This document shows, one piece after another, positions 23,848-33,940 of a stretch of DNA of 64,000 bases. The stretch is from Caenorhabditis remanei (taxonomy: Eukaryota; Nematoda; Chromadorea; Rhabditida; Rhabditidae). How positions within the stretch are numbered: the stretch's first letter is position 1; the number at the start of each line of letters is the position of its first letter. Where the stretch lies: the NCBI RefSeq assembly GCF_010183535.1, contig NC_071331.1:7688001-7752000 (forward strand). The letters run 5' to 3'. The notes under the pieces are model-generated. The model did not search any database. It had not been told where the DNA came from and was given only the letters and a program-made list of their open reading frames with translations. The translations under genes and the position numbers were made by a program.

Positions 23848-23904
23848 GGCTGTGGGAAGATATCGAATTGGAGGTGATGGGCCTGAACAAGGAACAAGGG
23901 GATT

Positions 23905-24048
23905 ACTGTGAAAAAAATAAAGTTTGGCCAAGGATTTTCAAAAAAAATTTTCGCGCCCAAAACACTTTAGTGCATTTGTGCACTAAAGCGTTTTGGGCGC
24001 GAAAATTTTTTTTGAAAATCCTTGGCCAAACTTTATTTTTTTCACAGT
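23905..24048. repeat. Near-perfect 144-bp hairpin between divergent F-box genes A and B
   Basis: The left half starts ACTGTGAAAAAAATAAAG and the right half is its reverse complement with a single visible mismatch. The tip is GTGCATTTGTGCAC. It sits at the midpoint of the inverted A/B gene pair. It could be a small palindromic transposon or the scar of the inverted duplication. Confidence 0.9.
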
Positions 24049-24340
24049 ACAACGGGGCGCAGTTGGAAAACGGCAACGTGTTGATACCAGGGGAAAAGTT
24101 ACAGGCGCTGGAGATATTGGGAATATGGTTGAGCGGAATTTTTGCATCATGTCTTTTAAAAATAGCTTTAATCGGCTTCACGATTCACGAACTTTTCAGA
24201 TTACTGACACAGATTCTGAACAACCTAACTCAAATTTTACGAATCTAAATAAACATCAAGGAAACATCAAGGAGTCTGTCTCCTTACACTTTCAAATCTA
24301 AATCAAATATTGAAAATCTTCCCACAACCCACACGCGCCG

Positions 24341-24356
24341 CACACGCAACGCGTTC
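24341..24356 (+). promoter_or_regulatory. Conserved upstream motif of F-box subfamily 1 (gene B)
   Basis: CACACGCAACGCGTTC, 54 bases before the ATG of gene B, matches genes C and D and, less exactly, gene A. AATTGATTTGG also follows at similar spacing in the paralogues. Confidence 0.5.
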
Positions 24357-24409
24357 TAGGTGCTAATTGATTTGGTATTCCGAACCAGTCGTTACACACA
24401 CGAATTAAT

Positions 24410-26432
24410 ATGGAGGTCTCCCAACCATTTCCTATCCTGAAGCTCCCATTTGTTGCATTGTGGAATGTGATTAAAAGTATGGAAAGAAAAGAACTGTGAG
24501 TTACTCAAACATGATTTGTATTCTTTCTTTTATTTTAGAATCGACTTGTCATTCACTTCGAAAAGACTAGTAACGATCATCAAGTCGATACCAATACCAA
24601 ATTCTGATATCGAAATAGGAATAACTAATCTGCAATCGTCTTTTTTCCCTCAACAAAATATTCAGCCTTTGATTATGACGGAGGACCTACAGGAAAGAAT
24701 CAAGCATTTGGGTGGGAAATTCGATTTTAATGAGTCAACTGGAAAAGAGATTATTCAATTCGAGTATTCAAAAGCTTTTATTGACTACATTTGTGCTCTA
24801 TACCGTAGTGAAATATTTGCTGTCCAGATAGATGTGCGTATACCGATCCCTTTACTCACTTCAGTTCTGGAATGGATGAATGACCGGCAGCCTGTTCTGA
24901 CTTCTTGTCTCATTTATGGAGATTGTAAGGACAATGAAACCATTGATCGGTTCTTCCAAAAACGGATACTTCCCATTCGTCAACTACACCTCAACCTGAA
25001 ACTCTCACCTGAGGCAAAGACATTCAATTTTGGAATTTTGGAAATGGAAGAGTTCACTGCCCGACATAGGGATATCAACACATTGAACCCAATACCTAAT
25101 TGGATTACTGTAAAAACTGTGTTGACCTCGAACTGCATCATAATGTGCATTGGAGCTTCCCCATTTACTGTCACCGACTTGAACCAGATAATCAAGGGAT
25201 GGATTAATGGGAATAACCCCAGAATGGAATACTTTCAAGTTGAGGTCAAAAAGTTCAATCTGCGATCACTCCTGGATGGAATCGAATTTGAGAAGAGGGA
25301 AACAACTGTCAAACGGATTTACATCCCGTTAGTTTAATAATAATAATAATAATTTATTCATCTTTTGTTGTGCAAGAGAAAAAAAAGAAATGGGCGAAAT
25401 CTATAAGAACATACAACAAGAAGGGGTGAATAAATATGTAAGATGAACTATAGGACCCGCAAAGAGTCCAGCGCTCAAATTTTTGGAAAAATGGCCTGTA
25501 ATGGCAGCTGGCGGAGTCGAGACGCAAAAGTTTGTTCGGTTACGGTTTTAGGGAAGTAGGGTACGATTTTATCCCAGGTCGAAAAGTGTTTATGTAGGAA
25601 TGAATTGTTTTTCTTACCGCAAAGTACTATTCTATATGGGAACCGGGGGGATAGCGCGGGTTTTACATATAAGGCAAGATTTGGGAAATGACACTGGTGG
25701 GTTACAATTTTAAAGTAGGTTTTGAGAATTAGAAGGATGCGTCTATGGTACATGGACATTTGGGATGAGATTTCTAAGCGTCGTTCATAAGGGGAAAGAT
25801 GTGCATTGGATGAGGTGGGTTGGAAGGATATGTTACATCTGTGGAATACTTTACGAGAGAAGAAACGGAAGGGAGATTCAAGTTGAGATGTACTGAGAGA
25901 GTTTGAAGGGTGGAATAGTTCGCAAGCGTATTCGAGTGTTGGACGAATGAAGGAATTAAAGAGCTTGAAGTAGAACTTTATATTGTTTGAACGGAAGCTA
26001 TTCAAAATTCTTCTGCAATTGAATTTAGCGTTGTTTACTATTTTTGCAATGTGAGCTTCAAATTTTAAATCACAATCGACAAGAAGACCAAGATCTCTGG
26101 CAGCATTGTCAGACGCTAGTTTAGCGTTCCCAATGAAATAATCTTTATGGGGGTTGCTTACACCAAGGTGCAAGACAACTGTTTTATTTTCCGCTAGTTG
26201 AAGTTTCCACGTTTAACGCCCATTCTGAATGTTTTAACGAGTGAGTATTTTCAGAGAAAACAAGTCTTACAAAATGCAAAGAACGATCACCAAACGAATC
26301 ATTTCCGGAGGGTATGACATTCGTCGAAGCGACGGAACTGTTGCCACGTTTAAAGTACTTTACCGCCCACAGAATCCAACAGCGTTGCGGGAATTTGTAA
26401 TGGTGATCTGGAAAAAAGCAGTGGATTCCTGA
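24410..26432 (+). CDS. F-box/FBA_2 protein, subfamily 1, gene B (LINE in last intron)
   Basis: Exons 24410-24495, 24539-25327 and 26255-26432 join in phase to 350 residues. The F-box is at about residues 5-45 (FPILKLPFVALWNVI). The FBA_2 hallmarks LTSNCIIMCIGAS and DLNQIIKGWINGNNPRMEYF are in the second exon and GGYDIRRSDGTVATF is in the third. The paralogues A and D have a last intron of about 48 bases, but here it is 927 bases because a LINE fragment has inserted. The splice sites outside the insertion (GTTAGTTT donor, TTTTCAG acceptor) are intact, so the gene may still work. If splicing fails, translation stops eight bases past the donor. The role as an SCF substrate receptor is inferred from the family. 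Confidence 0.85.
25338..26210 (-). mobile_element. 5'-truncated non-LTR retrotransposon (LINE) in gene B intron
   Basis: On the minus strand, an open stretch (about 26173-25475) gives the C-terminal part of a LINE reverse transcriptase: ARDLGLLVDCDLKF, then NCRRILNSFRSN and SFIRPTLEYAC, then a Tyr/Arg-rich tail. This is the pattern of CR1/Sam-like nematode elements. The 3' end is a short (TAA)n tract at 25338-25352. The 6-base direct repeat GTTTAA (25332-25337 and 26211-26216) is a plausible target-site duplication. The 5' truncation and simple-repeat tail are what target-primed reverse transcription leaves. It is antisense to the host gene. Confidence 0.85.
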
Positions 26433-27735
26433 CTTAATGACTAAACTTTGTTTGGAATGTTACAATAAAGTTTTCGAACTATTAATTTGCAGTCAGAACA
26501 CTTTGTTCACTTTTCATTTGTTGTGTCAACCTTGATTAGCTTGAGCGGGATTCCGCTTTCCCCCTTCCGCTTTCCGCTATTTTAAGATTTTATCAGCCTT
26601 CCGTCTATAGGAGATCAGCTTGAAAAATTTTTTTGTCTACTCGAGTTTACTGATCTCAGTTATTCTGATTTTCCAGGAATCTTTCTATGTGTGTAGGAAG
26701 AATTAGTTCAGTTTTTATCTGTTGTGTCAACCTTGATTAGCTTTGGGAGCAGGGTTGAGAAGAATTTTGTTTGCTGCCTTCCGCTTTCCGCCGAAAGGTT
26801 TTCATTGCACTTTCCTCCTTCCGTCTTCCGTCTTCCGCTATTTTAAGATTTTATCCGACTCCCGCCAATAGGAAATCAGCTTGAAAAATTTGTTTGTCTA
26901 CTCGAGTTTACTGATCTCAGTGATTCTGATTTTCCAGGAATCTGGCTATGGGATTAACCATTTATAATCGAACTGGTAGTGGAAAACACTCATCGTCACA
27001 ACACGTTGATTTCACTTCAATCGGGAAGATAAAACAGAAGATTATCGAAGAACAAAAGTGGTTAAGTCAAACTATTTTGGTGAATCGCATCTTAGGGTCA
27101 GTTTTAGATATAATTCAATATTTCGAACTCCTAGAACTTTTCATAATCCTTGACAATTTGTTTACCGTTTTGAGACTAAAATATAAAGTTAGGTTCGATG
27201 ACGAAAAACTAATATCATTTCATAGCACGAAAATTGAGTGAGATATCTTTAAAACCTATGAAATTATCAAAAACTCAAAAAAAATTATCTATCAGTGTCA
27301 CACTTTGATGATGTATTCCCCCCCCCCCCCCCTCTAAATACGAAAAATGAACGCTCCTTGTCTTATCATCAGCTTGATACCGATGGCAAAATGTTCCCAA
27401 ACAAACCGTATTTTGAGCATTGTAGGTCTGAAAAAGTCATACGACTTGACCATTTCGAACAAATCAAATCCGCCTTTAAACACACCCGGAAAGTATTCGA
27501 AGACCGTTAATAGCATTAGCCGGCTCCCACAATACACGAAAAAAATCAGATGAATTAGCACCGTCAAGAAAACAAAATTATATAATATGTGAACTGGTTG
27601 AAACAGATTCTGATAAATCAAACTCAAAAGTTACGAATCTGAATAAACACCTAGGATCTAGATCTGGTATTCTCTTACACCTTTAGATCCAAATCATCGA
27701 TTATTTAAAATCTTCCCAGAAACCCTCACGCAACG
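26433..27735. other. Spacer of duplicated fragments
   Basis: About 26500-26690 and 26710-26940 are tandem relatives (both carry CTACTCGAGTTTACTGATCTCAG and CCTTCCG-rich phrases), and the same unit recurs at about 31160-31315. A short atlastin-exon relic follows at 26939. A run of about 15 C lies near 27320. From about 27590 the sequence resembles the upstream flank of gene B (CAGATTCTGA...TACGAATCTGAATAAACA). No gene is supported. Confidence 0.5.
26939..26990 (+). pseudogene. Short relic of the atlastin-like second exon
   Basis: GGAATCTGGCTATGGG followed by diverged matches to AACCAATTATGATCGAA and GGTGACGGG parallels the start of the exon at 14760 and its copy at 22032. It is the third occurrence of this exon in the window and the most decayed. 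Confidence 0.55.
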
Positions 27736-27750
27736 CACACGCAACGCGTC
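27736..27750 (+). promoter_or_regulatory. Conserved upstream motif of F-box subfamily 1 (gene C)
   Basis: CACACGCAACGCGTC, 63 bases before the ATG, followed by ATTGATTTGG as in genes B and D. Confidence 0.5.
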
Positions 27751-27812
27751 TTTATTGATTTGGGACCGGACACCCTACCGTCGTTTCACTTCACTCCACA
27801 CACACATCGAAT

Positions 27813-28942
27813 ATGGAAATCGCCAAACCATTCCCTATTCTGAAACTTCCATTCCTTGTATTGATTGATATTGTGAAAAATTTGAAAAAGTTAGAGATGT
27901 AAGTTATCTCAATTTTTCGAATTATTTTTGTTTTTAACTCGTCTCATTTTGAATTACAGAATCGAATTGTCGTTGGCTTCGAAAAAATGTCGACTTATAA
28001 TCAAGTCGATAAAAATCCCAAACCCTGGTGTTGACTTCAAATTGGTCACCAGTACTGAGCTATCTCAAACAGCAAATGATGGAAGAGTTCCTTGTTCACA
28101 ACAACAATTTAATTACTTGACAAATTACTTAAAATTGAGAACATACGACATTGATGGAGCAGATATAACTGTTGAATTCGAAAGAGCGTGGGCTGAATAC
28201 GTTTGTGACCTATTCGGGAATAATATCTCATCTCTCATCTTCGATTCCAATATTTCTGATCTGGATCTCGCGAGTCTTTCTAATTGGATCAACAAACGTC
28301 AGTCAACATCAAAAATGCGGTTATGTAGATTGTATGGGGATTGCAATGATAGTGATAGCATCAGTCAGTTCTTCGGAGCAAGAACTTTTTCAATTTATCA
28401 TCTAAGCATCCAATTAAAGTTCTCATCGAAGGTGACACCAATCAACTTCGGAACTTTGGATATGGATGAGTTTGTTGCCCAAGACGAGGATATCAAGCAT
28501 ATGCCTAATTGGATTTCTGTAGAAAGTGTTTTGACATCGAACTGTGTCAGAATTTGGATCGAACTCTGTCCATTCACTGCGACTGACTTGAACCGGATAA
28601 TCAAGGGATGGATTAATGGGAATAATTCCAGATTAGAGATATTACATCTCGCTATAAAACCTTTTGACCTTGATCAATTTGTGGAAGGCATTGAATACGA
28701 ACAAAGAGAATTTGATTTATTACGGTCCTACAGTTGGTGAGTTCATTTGTCTCCAATAACATTTTCGAAAACATTTTTTCAGGAATAGTGACGTCATGTT
28801 TAGGAGAGAGGTAACGATTCGAAAAGGATTCGACATAGTTGGAAACGACGGAACCGTTGCAACATTCAAAATAGAAAACCGTCGATGGAATGATGAAAGG
28901 TTGTGGGACTTTACCTTGGTAGTGTGGAAAAATGGATGCTAA
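27813..28942 (+). CDS. F-box/FBA_2 protein, subfamily 1, gene C
   Basis: Exons 27813-27898, 27960-28736 and 28783-28942 join in phase to 340 residues. The F-box is at residues about 5-45 (FPILKLPFLVLIDIV, then IELSLASKKCRLIIKSI). The FBA_2 hallmarks LTSNCVRIWI and DLNRIIKGWINGNNSRLEIL lie near residues 225-260, and the last exon has GFDIVGNDGTVATF and VVWKN. It is the most diverged of the four subfamily-1 genes. The first half of exon 2, between the F-box and FBA_2, shows the greatest differences. The terminal exon has a detached inverted copy at 22330-22491. No break is visible; a role as SCF substrate receptor is inferred. Confidence 0.87.
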
Positions 28943-29756
28943 GTGTTAGTAATCTTGTCTGAAATTTGTGATACTTTCTTGAATCAAAATTACTGTTATA
29001 AAAATAAATTTTCATTCACCAACCCTTGCCGAGTAGACTGAAAAGTGCATTTATTCGTTCACAATTAAGTGGAATAGTATTTTAGCTGAAAACGATCAAA
29101 AACCTATCAGAGTTGAGGGGGGAGTGAGTATTTCTTATCCACAAAGCGGAAGTAGGAAGTAAAAAGCCCCGAAGTTGGAGTACGAATTTCGTATTACGAA
29201 AGAAGGAAATGAATTGTTTAACTCAAAATCAAACATTTTACGAAGAAGGGTCATAATTTTGAAAAAAAAGATTTAATCGAAATATTATGCGATAAAAATA
29301 TACAAAAATGTAGAACTCGGCAAGTTCTATGCGCGTGACATACTACGGGTCGGATGGCTATTCGTTAATGTGGAGCGCGCAGGGCTAGAATGGTTTTTTG
29401 GCACATTATCCCGACACACGGCATCTTAACGACCAGCCATCCGATTTGTCGCAGGTCACAGGCGTAGAACTCACCGAGTTATATCATCAGGTATATTTTT
29501 CGTTCCATAACATTACGTTTCAAGGGAGTTACGCGTCGGACCGTGTTTCAGTCCGAAGTCCCGCAATTTTGAAATCCCGAAAGCCGGGATTTCCATCAAC
29601 TCTGGTACCTATCTCCTTCACCTTAAAATTTGTTCCACTTGTATCAGCGCACTGGCGTTTTTGCAACTGCGCCCTACTGAAATTTTCGTTCTAATGTTTG
29701 TCACGCCCATGACCAGCACCTAGTATCTAATATCTTCCCAGAACCCACACGCTGCG
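28943..29756. other. Spacer with a palindromic repeat
   Basis: No gene is supported. It contains the diverged palindrome at about 29298-29512 (listed separately) and, near its right end, the sequence shared by subfamily-1 promoters. Confidence 0.45.
29298..29512. repeat. Palindromic MITE-like repeat, 'GTAGATCTCGGCGAGTTCTA' family, copy 1
   Basis: The left part (ATATACAAAAATGTAGAACTCGGCAAGTTCTATG) and the right part (GTAGAACTCACCGAGTTATATC...GTATATTTTTC) are diverged reverse complements, with CGGATGGCT in the inner arms. The better preserved relatives are at 38994-39270 and 52455-52697. Confidence 0.65.
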
Positions 29757-29772
29757 CACACGCAACGCGTTC
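29757..29772 (+). promoter_or_regulatory. Conserved upstream motif of F-box subfamily 1 (gene D)
   Basis: CACACGCAACGCGTTC, 72 bases before the ATG of gene D, identical to gene B's motif and preceded by CCCAGAACCCACACG as there. Confidence 0.5.
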
Positions 29773-29843
29773 AACGTGCTAATTGATTTGGCATTCCGAG
29801 CCTGTCGATTCTTCGACATTCCACACACATGAATCATCCGAAT

Positions 29844-31035
29844 ATGGAGGTCCCCCCACCATTCCCTATCCTGAAGCTCCCATTTGTTGCATTGTGGAAT
29901 GTGATAAGAAGTATGGGAATAAAAGAAACGTGAGTTTATTTTTATTTAATTTATTTACTGGGTAGAAAAAAATCAATAGTGAAAGTGGGGGAACAATAGA
30001 GTGTAAATTAAGAATTTTAGTGGTAGACTTGACTTGCATTCATTTTTGATTTCAGAGTCGACTTGTCATTCACTTCGAAAAGACTGGTAACGATCATCAA
30101 GTCGATACCTCTAGCAGATCCTGAAATTATATTAGCAGCACGACCTGATGAACAACCGTCATTTTTTCCTGAAGAAGCTTTGACAACGACGGAGGATGTG
30201 CAGAAAATGATTGATTACATGGGCGGGAAACAAGGATCAGAGATGGGAAGTAAACATTCCAGTGTTTTTGCTAATTACATTTGTGCTCTATACCGAAAAG
30301 ATATATTTGCTCTCCAGATAAATGTGAATACATCTTCACCTGTACTCACTTCTCTTCTGGAATGGATGAATGACCGACAGGCTGATTTGAATTCTTGTCT
30401 TATTTATGGGGATTGCAATTGCAACGAAATAACTGATCAGTTCTTCAAAAAAAGAGAATTTTCCATTCGTCAACTATGCCTCAACCTGAAACTCTCACCT
30501 GAGATAAAGCCATTCAATTTTGGAATTTTGGAAATGGAAGAGTTCGTTGTGCGAACAATGGATGTTACAGACCCAATACCAAATTGGATTACTGTTGACA
30601 GTGTTTTAACATCGAACTGTATCATAATGTACATTGGAGCTTCTCCGCTTACTGGCACCGACTTGAACCGGATAATCAAAGGATGGATTAATGGGAATAA
30701 TCCCAGAATGGAATTCTTTTACGTTGTAGTCAAACAGTTCAATCTGCGATCACTCCTGGATGGAATCGAATTTGAGAAGAGGGAAACAACTGTCAAACGG
30801 ATTTACATCCCGTTAGTTTAATACCCATTTTGAATGTTTTAATAAGTTCGTTTTTTTCAGAGAAGATAAACATTTCGAATTCCAAAGACCGATTACCAAA
30901 AGAACGATCGTCGGAGGGTATGACATTCGCCGAAGCGACGGAACTGTTGCCACGTTTAAAGTACTTCACCGCCCACAGAATCAAGGAGTGCTGTGGTTTG
31001 TGATGGTAGTCTGGAAGAAAACAGTGGATTCATGA
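29844..31035 (+). CDS. F-box/FBA_2 protein, subfamily 1, gene D
   Basis: Exons 29844-29929, 30056-30811 and 30861-31035 join in phase to 338 residues. The F-box (FPILKLPFVALWNVI; VDLSFTSKRLVTIIKSI) and the FBA_2 hallmarks (LTSNCIIMYIGAS; DLNRIIKGWINGNNPRMEFF) are intact; the last exon has GGYDIRRSDGTVATF and VVWKK. It is very close to gene B, including the end of exon 2, and preserves the short last intron, which shows what B's intron looked like before its LINE insertion. The first intron (126 bases) is longer than in the paralogues. Function as an SCF substrate receptor is inferred from the family. Confidence 0.88.
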
Positions 31036-31315
31036 TGGATTGATGAAGCAGTTTTGGTTTATGAAATACATTTTTGCATATGAATTTTTCATGAAACAGT
31101 TTTCTTTTTTGAATTATCACTGTTTGATATTTGGGAATATTACAATAAAGTTTTCAAATTTTAAATGTTCTGTAGGAAGAATTAGTTCAGTTTTTATCTG
31201 TTGTGTCAACCTTGATTATCTTTGGGAGCAGGGTTGAGCAAAATTTTGTTTGCCGCCTTCCGCTTTCCGCCGAAATGTTTTCATTGCTCTTTCCCCCTTC
31301 AGTCTTCCGCTATTT

Positions 31316-31604
31316 AGCGATGAAAGAGGCACTTCCTGTGGCTACAGTTCCAGTTCAGACGGGAATCGGTTGACTCTCTTTCTCTGAGTTCAAAGGAGTA
31401 AGTGACAATTGTGTTCCAACCTATCATATGTTTATAGCCAGGAGCAAGAATTCCTGATGACAGACTGTTTGTTCTAATACACAACCATTTTCTCCTCATC
31501 CTATGTAGATTACCATAAACTATTAGGCCAGTCTGCCCTTTTCTCTCTCTCTTTCTCTCTCTGTCCCTCTAGGAATTATTGATTCCATTCAAAAAGAACC
31601 AAAA
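31316..31604 (+). promoter_or_regulatory. Conserved upstream block of F-box subfamily 2 (gene E)
   Basis: About 290 bases, from GCGATGAAAGAGGCACTTCCTG to the start codon, are shared with the upstream regions of F (33641-33940), H, I and in part G. Highlights are TATAGCCAGGAGCAAGAATT, GACAGACTGTTTGTTCTAA and a CT microsatellite. The block most likely contains the promoter and leader; the CTCTAGGAATTATTG near 31570 could be a splice or trans-splice acceptor. Confidence 0.55.
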
Positions 31605-32787
31605 ATGTCACGCTTCCCTCTTCTCCGTCTTCCTACTCTACCTCTTTTGAATTGTATTCAATATCTGAAAGTATTCGAGATGTAAGTTTGTATTCAAGGT
31701 AACATATTCTATAATATCTTTTCTCCAGAATCGATTTCTCTCTTCTCTCGAAACGAACAAAGACCCTCGTCTCACTCGTCAACTGGAATCAACCTGATAT
31801 TCATTTAAATTTCATCGAAGATTCACAAATCTGTTTGAAATTTCCAAACGATCCAGGCCTGGAATGGATTCTAGACTTCGAAAACGAGTTTAATGATGGA
31901 TTGGATCATACCCCAAGAGTAATCGATGGAAATCAGTTTCCATCATACATAGGTTCAGCTCTCCACGGTCCGAAAGTATTTCATCATCTGATTTTTCCAA
32001 ATGATGAGCACTTTGAAACAATGCGAAAAATGGCGGAACATGTCTCAAAAATATTCAGAACACCGATAGCAAGTTTTGGAATACATCAACAGAGCGATCC
32101 ATCGACAATGTCAATTGTAAAATGGTTCTGTACATTACAATCATCAGTTGTGGATGTTCATATCAACAATGAGGTATCAACTTCTGTCCCAACATTGTTG
32201 TTTATTCTGGATAATATAAAAATGACCGACCACTTTTGTTTGAATTTGGAAGTGAGTACCCCAGATTTTGAATATCACAAAGCAATCGACATTCCCACGC
32301 TGATATTATCTCATTCTCATTGGATAACACTGAAATATATACTGAATTCAAGAAGTCGAGTGCTCATTTTGGATGAATCCAATTTGACTCTTCACGATAT
32401 CAATACTCTGTTGAAATGTTGGCTGAAAAGATCTAATCCACAACTTGAGTACATTTCTATTCGACGATCAATAAAGAAAATAGAAGAGAACGCCTTTCGG
32501 ATAATAACAAAGGATCTTGAGGTTAGGGAACATGTGGAGGATGGAAAGAGACCAATGCAAATGTAAGAAAATTCCAAAAAAAACTAGATTAAAAAAGAGA
32601 TTTCAGAGTGTTCCATCGAAAGGTGACATATCCACTTTCCAATGTGCTATGTTATGATATAGTAAGAGATGATGGAACCATTGGAACATTTCATCAAACT
32701 TACTTTTCTCGTTCGGATGACTCCAATTCCGATGAACATAGTAAGCTTCACTATTTCTATTTGCATGTCTGGAATAAAAATATGTAA
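31605..32787 (+). CDS. F-box/FBA_2 protein, subfamily 2, gene E
   Basis: Exons 31605-31681, 31729-32562 and 32607-32787 join in phase to 363 residues. The F-box spans about residues 3-40 (FPLLRLPTLPLLNCIQYL, then IDFSLLSKRTKTLVSL). The FBA_2 region is at about 225-290 (LKYILNSRSRVLILDES; DINTLLKCWLKRSNPQLEYI), and the last exon encodes CYDIVRDDGTIGTFHQTYF and FYLHVWNK, parallel to the GGYDI/VVWK exon of subfamily 1. The exon plan (77 bp, about 840 bp, about 175 bp) is the same as in F, G, H and I. It is apparently intact. Function as a ubiquitin-ligase substrate receptor is inferred from the family. Confidence 0.88.
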
Positions 32788-32914
32788 TAAAGATTTGTCT
32801 ATATTTAAAATAATACTAAACACTTTTAAGAACATTTCAGTTCCGAATTGGAATAAGAAGGGAAATATATCCCTTCCTAAGTTTTCAAATATCCCTGAAT
32901 GAAGCCAACCAAGT

Positions 32915-33177
32915 GTAACGCGAGTTTAAGTGCGTTCCCTTAAACCTCGTTGACGAGAGACCGTGTTCTGTAGTGTGAATATCCATGCGTAGATTGATCA
33001 ATCTTTATTCAGTTGTGGCGGTATGATGGCGGTCGGCCAAAGCCGACCTACCAAGACCGCTTGGTAGAAGCTAACTGAGATAGAGTGGAGATGAGAGCGA
33101 GAGGTGTATCGTGTGTAAAATAACGGCAGTAAGTGGGGATGGGGAACGTGTGGTCTAGATCTTTGCCCCGTGACATA
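32915..33177 (-). mobile_element. Probable solo LTR
   Basis: A 263-bp segment bounded by TGTAACGCGAG and CCCCGTGACA (TG...CA) interrupts sequence that is continuous in the gene F copy: AAGCCRACCA joins straight to GGTATAACACTTCATACATC at 35234. On the minus strand it contains an AATAAA signal near 33004. No internal retroelement coding is attached. The target duplication is not clean, so the exact ends may be off by a few bases. Confidence 0.65.
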
Positions 33178-33640
33178 GGTATAACACTTCATACATCGTA
33201 GTTATATGTAAACGAACGATATACTTTGGACTGTTATTTCGAATCTCAGTTCGCGGTAAAAGGACGGAAGATTACTATTAGGTCAAACAGCCTACCTCGA
33301 AGATAAAGTTATGATTTTTTTTCAGTTCTCGTCATAGATTATTAGTTTTTATGGGAAAAAAACTTCACGAGTAAATTTTTAGAACAACTATGACTGATAA
33401 CAATCATCTGCTTGACATCGCCAAATCAAAAAAGAAAAAACGCCTTGTTGGAATAAATGGAAATTTAACAAAAGTAGAAATTATCAAAATGGATGCGATA
33501 CGTTTTCGTCATTTCTAAAATGATTATGACTATATCGATAATAATTTCCTTTCGACTAGTTGACGTGAATAGTATAAATGACTATCAGTTTAAACTGATT
33601 TCGTCATTTCCTTACACTGACTAGGAACGTTACGATACAG
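33178..33640. other. Spacer shared with the flank of F-box gene J
   Basis: The stretch GGACTG...GAATCTCAGTTCGCGGT near 33225-33257 is matched in inverted orientation around 60795-60830, showing that inter-genic DNA was duplicated along with the subfamily-2 genes. No gene is seen. Confidence 0.45.
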
Positions 33641-33940
33641 CGATGAAAGATGAAACGGGCAGGGAAAGAAAACGACACTTCCTGTGGATACAGTTCCATT
33701 TCAGACGGGAATCGGTTGACTCTCTTTCTCTGAGTTCAAGGGAGTAAGTGACAATTGTGTTCCAACCTATTATATGTTTATAGCCAGGAGCAAGAATTCC
33801 TGGTGACAGACTGTTTGTTCTAATACACAACCATTCTCTCCTCATCCTATGTAGATTACCAGAAACTATTAGGTCAGTCTGCCCTTTTCTCTCTCTGCCC
33901 CCTTAGGAATTATTGATTCCGTTCAAAAAAAGAATCAAAA
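33641..33940 (+). promoter_or_regulatory. Conserved upstream block of F-box subfamily 2 (gene F)
   Basis: Nearly the same 300 bases as upstream of gene E, including the TATAGCCAGGAGCAAGAATT phrase, GACAGACTGTTTGTTCTAA and the CT tract just before CTTAGGAATTATTG. Confidence 0.55.

Noticed and set aside
23823..24301. Overlapping ORFs between F-box genes A and B
   Set aside because: They cover the 144-bp hairpin and duplicated promoters, and the reading on each strand mirrors the other.
26948..27241. 97-codon ORF between F-box genes B and C
   Set aside because: It starts in a decayed atlastin exon relic and continues into non-coding sequence without any family resemblance.
33000..33192. Minus-strand ORF of 64 codons
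   Set aside because: It is within the probable solo LTR and has no coding features.
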